Positions 58,164 through 64,000 of a stretch of DNA of 64,000 bases are shown here, in pieces. Position numbers and translations under genes: made by a program. The stretch is from positions 2,170,001 through 2,234,000 of the forward strand of contig JAXGMV010000001.1 of NCBI GenBank assembly GCA_040768445.1. The letters run 5' to 3'. A model generated the notes under the pieces. The model searched no databases. It was not told the origin of the DNA and saw nothing but the letters and a program-made list of their open reading frames with translations. Position 1 is the stretch's first letter. Each line of letters opens with the position of its first letter. The stretch is from JAXGMV01 sp040768445. GTDB lineage: Bacteria > Chloroflexota > Anaerolineae > Anaerolineales > Anaerolineaceae.

Positions 58164-59270
58164 TTGAAGATCATTCTATTTGCCAATACGGATTGGTTTC
58201 TGTACAATTTCCGCCTATCATTGATCAAGCAGCTTGCGAAAGAAGGGCATCAGCTGCTGCTCGTCTCTGCCGGCGGTGAGTACGCACAGAAGATGGCTTC
58301 GGAAGGGTTTCGGCACCATGCTGTCAGACTGTCACAAAGGGGAATTAATCCAATTACAGAATTGAGATCTTTGCTTGAATTGATCAAGCTTTATCAATCA
58401 CAAAAGCCCGATCTTGTTCATCACTTCACTATCAAACCGGTACTCTATGGGTCTTTCGCAGCGAAAATTGCAGATGTGCCGAAAATCATCAATTCTATAA
58501 CCGGATTGGGTTACGTATTCATTTCCAACGAATTCAAGGCAAAAGTCATCCGGTTTTTTGTCAAATGGTTTTATCGACAGACTCTCAAAAAAACTACCGT
58601 AATATTTGAAAATCGAGATGATCGCAGCCTGTTCATAGATTTGGGTTTGGTATCGGCAGATCAAACCACGTATATACCAGGCTCAGGTGTCGATATTGAT
58701 GTGTTTGAAACAACTGAGGAGCCACAGCTGCCTGTTACAGTGCTTTTACCAGCGCGATTGTTATACAGCAAAGGGATCAGTGAATTTGTGGGAGCAGCCC
58801 GAATATTGAAAGACAAAGGTGTGCAGGCAAGGTTCATCCTTGCTGGCGACATTTATCCCGGAAACCCTGACTATATACCTGAACCTGTTGTTGATAGATG
58901 GGTAAGTGAGGGTGTGGTTGAGTGGTTAGGGTGGCAGTCCGACATGGTAAAGGCATTCAGAACTGCACATATCGTCTGCCTGCCTTCATATCGTGAGGGC
59001 TTGCCAAAAGCCCTGGTAGAAGCAGCAGCCTGCGGCAAACCGATAGTCACAACAGATGTTCCGGGCTGCCGGGAGATTGTGCGGTATGGTGAAAATGGTC
59101 TGCTAGTTAAGAGAAATGATGCAGAAGATCTGGCTGCAGCACTTGAAAAGTTGATCGGCAATCCTGCGATGCGCAAAGTGATGGGCGAAAAGGGCAGGCG
59201 GTTGGTTGAAAATAGATTTTCAATTTACCATGTAAACAACGCTACGTTACAATTATATAAATCAGCATAA
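58164..59270 (+). CDS. Glycosyltransferase family 4 protein (PglA-like)
   Basis: 368 residues, GT-B fold: MKIILFANTDWFLYNFRLSLIKQLAKEGHQLLLVSAGG start, HHFTIKPVLYGSFAA, then PARLLYSKGISEFVGAARIL and PSYREGLPKALVEAAACGKPIVTTDVPGCREIV, the E-x7-E donor motif. Resembles lipid-linked N-acetylhexosamine transferases of the PglA type; acceptor not known. The start is TTG at 58164. It precedes the WecA-like gene by 14 bases, so the second sugar of the lipid-linked unit may be its product. Confidence 0.88.
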   Translation: MKIILFANTDWFLYNFRLSLIKQLAKEGHQLLLVSAGGEYAQKMASEGFRHHAVRLSQRGINPITELRSLLELIKLYQSQKPDLVHHFTIKPVLYGSFAAKIADVPKIINSITGLGYVFISNEFKAKVIRFFVKWFYRQTLKKTTVIFENRDDRSLFIDLGLVSADQTTYIPGSGVDIDVFETTEEPQLPVTVLLPARLLYSKGISEFVGAARILKDKGVQARFILAGDIYPGNPDYIPEPVVDRWVSEGVVEWLGWQSDMVKAFRTAHIVCLPSYREGLPKALVEAAACGKPIVTTDVPGCREIVRYGENGLLVKRNDAEDLAAALEKLIGNPAMRKVMGEKGRRLVENRFSIYHVNNATLQLYKSA

Positions 59271-59284
59271 CCCGGATCCTCTAA

Positions 59285-60346
59285 ATGATTGATCAATTAC
59301 CTGCAGCGTCATATATGTTTGAAATGATCCTTTTAGGAATTTTGATTTCATTGGCATCAGTATTTGTTGCTGTCAAAGTGGCAAAGAAAGTTGGCCTGGT
59401 GGATGTTCCAGGAACCGCACCGCATAAGCAGCACCTACGGCCAACCCCAATGGCTGGCGGGATTGCCATATTAATCAGTCTTATGGTAATGATCCTTCTC
59501 TCAGGTTTGTGGACAGAAAAGAAATATCTACTTTTCATAATTTCTGCAATAGCGATTTTTTTAGTAGGTGCGTGGGATGATAAACGCAGCCTCTCGCCAG
59601 CGTTGAGATTTGGCATTCAGGTGCTAGCAGCTGTACTTGTGATTCAGTCAGGTTTATATATTCGCATATTTGAGTATCCGCTTTTTAACTTTGGCGGACC
59701 GCAGTGGGTATACGATGTGCTTGATAAATTACTGACCGTGATATGGATTGTTGGAGTCACCAACGCCATCAACCTGGTGGACAGCATGGATGGGTTGGCC
59801 GTTGGATTAAGTGGCTGGGCTTTTGCCTTTTTTATGCTGGCAACGTTTGATTCGCAGCAGCAAGTTCTCTCTATATTCAGCGCTACCATGGCTGGTATCT
59901 GTGCAGGCATATACTTGTTCAACAGCCGGCCGGCAAGGTTATTTCTGGGTGATTCCGGCGCTTTACTGCTGGGGTTCATCCTGTCAGTGCTTGCAATTGA
60001 ATATACTCCCATACAATCTTTCCAGGGCTCCTCATGGTTTTCACCGATACTGCTATTAGCAGTGCCCATTTATGATACCTGCCTGGTAACCTTCTCGCGC
60101 GCCAGGCGTGGTTTACCTATTTATCGCTCGAACCGAGACCATACTTACCACCGGCTAATTAATGTCGGCGTTGATGCTGCCAGGGTGGTAAACATTATGC
60201 ACACAGCTGCCCTTACACTGGCATGCTTTGCTTTTGTGGCAATTAGCTTCAAACCGCTTTATGCGAACCTCGCTTTCCTGGGTATCATTCTGGCAGGTAT
60301 TGCGCTTTTCTTTTACCTGGACCAACCAAAATTCTTAAATAAATAG
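59285..60346 (+). CDS. WecA/TagO-like undecaprenyl-phosphate sugar-1-phosphate transferase
   Basis: 353 residues, about ten membrane helices. Moves a sugar 1-phosphate (often GlcNAc-1-P) from UDP-sugar to undecaprenyl phosphate, opening a surface glycan. Signatures: KQHLRPTPMAGG, WDDKRSLSPALRFGIQ, the active-site NAINLVDSMDGLA, LFLGDSGALLLGF and RDHTYHRLI (HxxHRL-like). The exact sugar is unknown. It lies between the transferases and the regulator of the cluster. Confidence 0.9.
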   Translation: MIDQLPAASYMFEMILLGILISLASVFVAVKVAKKVGLVDVPGTAPHKQHLRPTPMAGGIAILISLMVMILLSGLWTEKKYLLFIISAIAIFLVGAWDDKRSLSPALRFGIQVLAAVLVIQSGLYIRIFEYPLFNFGGPQWVYDVLDKLLTVIWIVGVTNAINLVDSMDGLAVGLSGWAFAFFMLATFDSQQQVLSIFSATMAGICAGIYLFNSRPARLFLGDSGALLLGFILSVLAIEYTPIQSFQGSSWFSPILLLAVPIYDTCLVTFSRARRGLPIYRSNRDHTYHRLINVGVDAARVVNIMHTAALTLACFAFVAISFKPLYANLAFLGIILAGIALFFYLDQPKFLNK

Positions 60347-60408
60347 CCTAATTAAATAGATATTTGTCTGCGCCTGGTGTGGAAAACTCCATGTGAATGA
60401 ATTCATCC

Positions 60409-60450
60409 TTGATAGAAAAGCCTCGTTCAGTTATAATTCAGTAACTGAAT
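60409..60450 (+). promoter_or_regulatory. Promoter and overlapping operator of the winged-helix gene
   Basis: TTGATA (60409-60414) and perfect TATAAT (60432-60437), spacer 17. The perfect inverted repeat ATTCAGTAACTGAAT (60436-60450) overlaps the -10 and covers the expected start near 60444; a half-site TTCAGTTA stands at 60427. Such an overlap implies repression, probably by the regulator encoded next. The operator may also govern the genes after it. Confidence 0.78.
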
Positions 60451-60464
60451 ATTGAAAAAAGGTT

Positions 60465-60977
60465 ATGGATAAATCAATCGAACATACACGCGAATTGACA
60501 ATTCTTGAGTCAATAGAGCAAAACCCTGACGCGACACAGGCATCACTGGCCTCACAGCTTGGTGTTGCAGTTGGAACCATTAACTGGCATATCAAACGAA
60601 TGGTTGAGAAAGGTTATGTCAAAGTGCGCAGGGTCGAGAGAAAGAAATTACGTTACATCATCACACCCGAAGGACTGGCTTTACGCGCAAAGCTGACAAT
60701 AGACTATATTCAAAATTCCTTTAAGCTGTATCGTCTTGTACGTGAACGATCCATCCAGGTACTGGACACGCTTCAAAAGAAAGATATCAAGTGCATCCGT
60801 TTGCAGGGAGAAGGTGATGTTTATGACATTTGCAAATTAACATGCCTTGAGCAGGGATTTGAAATTGTTGATGAACTATCAGCACCACTGCTAAAAATTG
60901 TTGGCTTAAAAGTCCACCTGGCAAACGAGGATATTTGGGCTGACAGGAATTTACTGATTGATGGAGAGAGTAAATGA
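60465..60977 (+). CDS. Winged helix-turn-helix regulator
   Basis: 170 residues. N-terminal winged helix (about 8-75): ILESIEQNPDATQASLASQLGVAVGTINWHIKRMVEKGYVKVRRVERKKLRYIITPEG, of the MarR/Lrp-like kind. The C-terminal part (KKDIKCIRLQGEGDVYDICKLTCLEQGFEIVDE...) looks like a sensor fold not recognised, with two Cys. Likely autoregulated through the operator at 60436-60450. The ATG follows AAAAAAGG. Overlaps the epimerase gene by 4 bases (ATGA), so it is in the polysaccharide operon. Confidence 0.82.
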   Translation: MDKSIEHTRELTILESIEQNPDATQASLASQLGVAVGTINWHIKRMVEKGYVKVRRVERKKLRYIITPEGLALRAKLTIDYIQNSFKLYRLVRERSIQVLDTLQKKDIKCIRLQGEGDVYDICKLTCLEQGFEIVDELSAPLLKIVGLKVHLANEDIWADRNLLIDGESK

Positions 60978-61918
60978 ATCATTTCTGGGAATCAAAACGT
61001 GTATGTGTGACAGGTGGCGCAGGGTTCCTTGGCCGATTTGTTTTGGAAAACCTGAGATCCAAAGGGGCACAGGAGATATTTGTGCCCAAGATCGAAGATT
61101 ACAACCTGGTGAACCACCAGGATGTTGTGCGAATGTTAGAAGATGCAAGACCAGATATCATCATTCATCTGGCTGCGAAGGTTGGCGGTATTGGCGCTAA
61201 CCAGGAAGCACCGGCTGAACTGTTTTATGACAATATCATGATGGGCGTGCAGTTGATGCATGAAGCCTATCTTGCTGGTATTGAAAAATTTGTTCAGATT
61301 GGAACTGTTTGCGCATATCCAAAATTTACCCCTGTACCATTCAAAGAAGACAATCTCTGGGATGGTTATCCGGAAGAGACAAATGCGCCTTATGGTCTGG
61401 CGAAAAAAGCATTGCTGGTTCAGGCACAGTCATACCGACAGCAGTATGGCTTCAATGCCATTTTCCTTCTCCCGGTAAACCTTTACGGACCTTACGATAA
61501 CTTCAACCTGCGTACATCGCATGTTATCCCTGCATTGATTAAGAAATTCATCGAAGCACGTGATTCCAACAGCAAAGAGGTTGTCGTGTGGGGCGACGGT
61601 TCGCCAACGCGTGAGTTTATCTATGTCCGGGATGCCGCCGAGGGGATTGTACTTGCTTCCGAAAAGTACTCCGGTGCTGAACCGGTTAATATTGGCTCAG
61701 GTTTTGAGATCTCCATAAAAGATCTTGCAAATCTGATTGCCAATCTAACCGCTTTCGAGGGAAGTATTGTCTGGGACACTTCCAGACCAAATGGTCAACC
61801 GCGCAGGGTGCTGGATGTCTCACGAGCAAGAGATTTGTTCGGTTTTCAAGCTAAAACAAACTTTGAGGAAGGCTTGCGGCAGACGATTGAGTGGTTCGAA
61901 GCAGCCAGACCGCAATAA
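60974..61918 (+). CDS. NAD-dependent epimerase, GDP-L-fucose synthase-like
   Basis: 314 residues, extended short-chain dehydrogenase: VCVTGGAGFLGRFVLENL, the IIHLAAKVGGIGANQEAPAELFYDN stretch of Fcl, the KFVQIGTVCAYPKFTPVPFKEDNLWDGYPEETNAPYGLAKKALL segment with catalytic Tyr and Lys, and the NLYGPYDNFN segment. Predicted to make GDP-L-fucose or a related deoxysugar for the surface glycan. Partner GDP-mannose dehydratase is not in the window. Confidence 0.87.
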   Translation: MNHFWESKRVCVTGGAGFLGRFVLENLRSKGAQEIFVPKIEDYNLVNHQDVVRMLEDARPDIIIHLAAKVGGIGANQEAPAELFYDNIMMGVQLMHEAYLAGIEKFVQIGTVCAYPKFTPVPFKEDNLWDGYPEETNAPYGLAKKALLVQAQSYRQQYGFNAIFLLPVNLYGPYDNFNLRTSHVIPALIKKFIEARDSNSKEVVVWGDGSPTREFIYVRDAAEGIVLASEKYSGAEPVNIGSGFEISIKDLANLIANLTAFEGSIVWDTSRPNGQPRRVLDVSRARDLFGFQAKTNFEEGLRQTIEWFEAARPQ

Positions 61919-61928
61919 ATCTAACTAT

Positions 61929-62774
61929 ATGTCTACGTTGCAAAACTCTGGCATTAGAAAAATAATCATCAAGCCGCCCAGCGGCTGGTCTGCGCTGGAT
62001 CTCCATGATCTGTGGATATATCGCGAGCTCATATTCTTTATGACCTGGCGCGATCTAAAGGTGCGTTACAAGCAGACTCTGCTTGGCGCCAGCTGGGCGG
62101 TGCTTAAACCATTTTTAAATATGGTTGTGTTCACGATATTTTTTGGTGGTTTAGCCAAGGTCCCGTCAGAAGGTGTTCCTTACCCGATATTCTCCTTCGC
62201 TGCGCTGCTGCCATGGGAACTTTTCTCAAATGCGTTGAGCATCTCCAGCCGGTCCCTCGTTCAGAACCGGCACATGATTACGAAGATTTACTTTCCCCGT
62301 GTCATCCTGCCACTATCGTCAACGTTGTCAGGCGTGGTAGATTTCCTGATTGCTTTTGTAATCTTGCTGGCAATGATGGCTTTTTATCGAATTCAACCAA
62401 CCCTCAACATGCTGACATTACCACTCTTCTTATTGTTGGCAATCGTTGCTGCACTGGGTGTTGGGCTGTGGTTATCAGCCTTGAACGTGCTGTACCGTGA
62501 TATCGGGTACATCACACCATTTCTGACACAGTTCTGGCTGTTCATCACACCAATCGTTTATCCGACCAGTATGATCCCGGAACAGTGGCGAGTTTTGTAT
62601 TCGTTAAACCCAATGACGGGCGTTGTTGAAGGTTTTAGATGGGCAATTTTGGGCACCCAGCAAGGTGCTCCTGGGTTGACACTATATATTTCCATTGCTG
62701 TCTCAGTAGTGTTATTAGTTAGCGGTATGTATTATTTCAAAAGAATGGAAAGACACTTCTCAGACCTGGTCTGA
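61929..62774 (+). CDS. Polysaccharide ABC exporter permease (Wzm-like)
   Basis: 281 residues, ABC-2 type permease with about six membrane helices: WRDLKVRYKQTLLGASWAVLKPFLNMVVFTIFFG, PYPIFSFAALLPWELFSNALSISSRSLVQNRHMITKIYFPRVILPLSSTLSG, and FWLFITPIVYPTSMIP. With the Wzt-like ATPase after it, it moves an undecaprenyl-linked polysaccharide across the membrane. ATG at 61929 is chosen because the open frame upstream overlaps the epimerase gene. Confidence 0.9.
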   Translation: MSTLQNSGIRKIIIKPPSGWSALDLHDLWIYRELIFFMTWRDLKVRYKQTLLGASWAVLKPFLNMVVFTIFFGGLAKVPSEGVPYPIFSFAALLPWELFSNALSISSRSLVQNRHMITKIYFPRVILPLSSTLSGVVDFLIAFVILLAMMAFYRIQPTLNMLTLPLFLLLAIVAALGVGLWLSALNVLYRDIGYITPFLTQFWLFITPIVYPTSMIPEQWRVLYSLNPMTGVVEGFRWAILGTQQGAPGLTLYISIAVSVVLLVSGMYYFKRMERHFSDLV

Positions 62775-62789
62775 TGAGCTGGTTTCAAT

Positions 62790-64000
62790 ATGGGCGATTA
62801 TTCTATTCGTGTCGAGAATCTCGGTAAACGCTACAAGATCGGTGAAAACCTGATCGAGTATCAAACCTTGCGCGATTCTATCGCGGGAATTTTCCAACCA
62901 AACACAAAAACGGATATTGTTCAAACAGACAAATCGATATGGGCACTCAAAGATGTCTCGTTTGACGTAAAGCAAGGTGAAGTGCTTGGGATCATTGGTA
63001 AGAATGGCGCTGGTAAAAGCACCCTCCTAAAAATCCTATCTCGGGTGACTGAACCCACAGAAGGTGTAGTAGAAATTAACGGCAGGGTTGGCTCGCTGCT
63101 TGAGGTTGGCACCGGCTTTCATCCTGAGCTGACAGGTAGAGAAAACATCTATCTGAATGGCGCAATTTTGGGAATGAAACGACATGAGATCAATCAAAAA
63201 TTTGATGAAATTGTAGAATTCTCTGAGGTGGCAGATTTTATTGATACGCCAGTGAAGCGGTATTCCAGCGGTATGTACTTACGACTGGCTTTTGCTGTAG
63301 CAGCACATTTGGAGCCGGAGATATTGGTGGTTGATGAAGTTCTGGCAGTAGGGGATGCAGAGTTTCAAAGAAAATGTATTGGCAAGATGAGTGATGTCTC
63401 CAAAGAAGGCAGAACAGTTCTCTTTGTCAGTCACAACATGTCTGCGATTTTGAGGCTGACTGAAGAATCACTGGTGATTGATCACGGCAAATTGATCAAA
63501 CGTGCGCCAAGCACTGACGCAGTAGACTTCTATCTTTCGCGTGGCTTGTCACAGGAAGGTCAGCGCAGTTGGACTGATGAAGATTTCAGCGGCAGTGACC
63601 CTGATTTTAGACCTCTTTCTATCAAGCTGCTCAACCCAACCGGACAAGTGTCAGATTCGCTCAGATCAGTTGAGCCGATTGTGATTGAAATTAGCTACTG
63701 TATCAAGCGGGATATTACAGGATTGCGCGTAGGTATTTACCTGCTAACACCACGGGGTGAGTATGTGCTAACCTCGTTTGATACAGACAACACCGACACC
63801 TATGAAAAGTTAACAACAAGGAAACCAGGTATGTACACAAGCAGGTGCACCATCCCGGCAAATCTTCTCAATGAAGGAAGGTATGTTGTCGGCGTTAATG
63901 CATCGGTTTTTCGAATTAAACGATATTTCCATGATGAACAAGCTTTGTCATTCAGCGTGGATGGCTCTGGTGCCCCTGGCAAACAGTGGCCAGAACCACG
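62790..64000 (+). CDS. Polysaccharide ABC exporter ATPase with C-terminal Wzt-like domain (3' end outside window)
   Basis: The frame runs from ATG 62790 to the window end without a stop (about 403 codons seen). Residues 1-240: ATPase with Walker A GKNGAGKSTLL near 69-79, the VGSLLEVGTGFHPELTGRENIYLNG loop of the O-antigen and teichoic-acid exporters, signature YSSGMYLRLAFAVA, Walker B ILVVDEVLAVGD and the switch His in SHNM. From about 255 a beta-rich extension starts (KLLNPTGQVSDSLRSVEPIVIEISY), as in Wzt C-terminal glycan-recognition domains, which let the exporter select finished chains. Partner of the preceding permease. Confidence 0.92.
   Translation, partial: MGDYSIRVENLGKRYKIGENLIEYQTLRDSIAGIFQPNTKTDIVQTDKSIWALKDVSFDVKQGEVLGIIGKNGAGKSTLLKILSRVTEPTEGVVEINGRVGSLLEVGTGFHPELTGRENIYLNGAILGMKRHEINQKFDEIVEFSEVADFIDTPVKRYSSGMYLRLAFAVAAHLEPEILVVDEVLAVGDAEFQRKCIGKMSDVSKEGRTVLFVSHNMSAILRLTEESLVIDHGKLIKRAPSTDAVDFYLSRGLSQEGQRSWTDEDFSGSDPDFRPLSIKLLNPTGQVSDSLRSVEPIVIEISYCIKRDITGLRVGIYLLTPRGEYVLTSFDTDNTDTYEKLTTRKPGMYTSRCTIPANLLNEGRYVVGVNASVFRIKRYFHDEQALSFSVDGSGAPGKQWPEP

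Noticed and set aside
1..64000. CRISPR array, insertion sequence or prophage.
   Set aside because: No regularly spaced direct repeats, transposase, integrase or phage structural genes were seen. Only the tRNA-end duplications hint at past integration.

Overview
The window looks like chromosomal DNA of a member of the Chloroflexota, probably Anaerolineae. This is inferred from gene content: a SEDS/penicillin-binding fusion next to FhaA/FhaB-like FHA proteins, frequent TTG and GTG starts, a free-standing DUF554 gene, a sugar-phosphate type microcompartment locus, and moderate G+C. No phylogenetic placement could be computed. Both edges cut genes: an ftsK open at the left end and a wzt-like ABC ATPase open at the right end.

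Layout. 1-6300: housekeeping genes (ftsK, a CDP-alcohol phosphatidyltransferase, lgt, an HNH nuclease, a TIGR01777 epimerase, tyrS). 6300-12230, minus strand: a run of PHP protein, two FHA proteins, MTA phosphorylase and an FtsW/RodA protein fused to a transpeptidase-like domain that has lost its catalytic motifs. 12288-16223, plus strand: secG, a peptide-type binding protein, an unknown gene, a PduO-type cobalamin adenosyltransferase and DUF554. 16220-21240, minus strand: GNAT, amidohydrolase, parB, parA and a PfkB kinase. 21462-22400: radC and a tRNA with a CAT anticodon. 22487-29320: a secreted repeat protein, a P-loop protein, and a creatininase / PLP protein / 2-hydroxyacid dehydrogenase / DapA-family aldolase cluster. 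29412-31751: tatC, tatA, a tatB-like gene and a two-piece LysO.

The centre of interest is 31817-42367. A divergent GntR/UTRA regulator faces a bacterial microcompartment (BMC) operon: RpiB-like isomerase, deoxyribose-phosphate aldolase, BMC-P, acylating aldehyde dehydrogenase, BMC-H, EutJ-like ATPase, permuted tandem BMC-T, a small adaptor-like protein, two more BMC-P, an unrecognised 350-residue protein, a nucleoside phosphorylase and an FGGY sugar kinase. The simplest reading is that DERA splits deoxyribose 5-phosphate inside the shell into glyceraldehyde 3-phosphate and acetaldehyde, and the dehydrogenase turns the aldehyde into acetyl-CoA. This matches the class called SPU (sugar phosphate utilizing), which is known from genome surveys but little characterised. 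The enzymes carry amphipathic encapsulation-peptide-like helices: N-terminal on the isomerase and aldolase, C-terminal on the dehydrogenase. The isomerase has Asp where E. coli RpiB has its catalytic Cys. The aldolase has a four-cysteine insertion. No phosphotransacylase or alcohol dehydrogenase for cofactor recycling is recognisable nearby.

42388-56396 holds a serine hydrolase, a heterodimeric ABC exporter, a D-aminopeptidase, a YheO-like regulator driving a two-subunit iron-sulfur/flavin amine dehydrogenase, a PEP/pyruvate-binding-domain protein and an MFS transporter. From 56614 a tRNA-Glu is followed by a surface-polysaccharide cluster (two glycosyltransferases, WecA-like initiating transferase, winged-helix regulator with a clear operator, GDP-fucose synthase-like epimerase, Wzm and Wzt). 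Both tRNA genes have partial copies of their own 3' ends just downstream, possible scars of site-specific integration.
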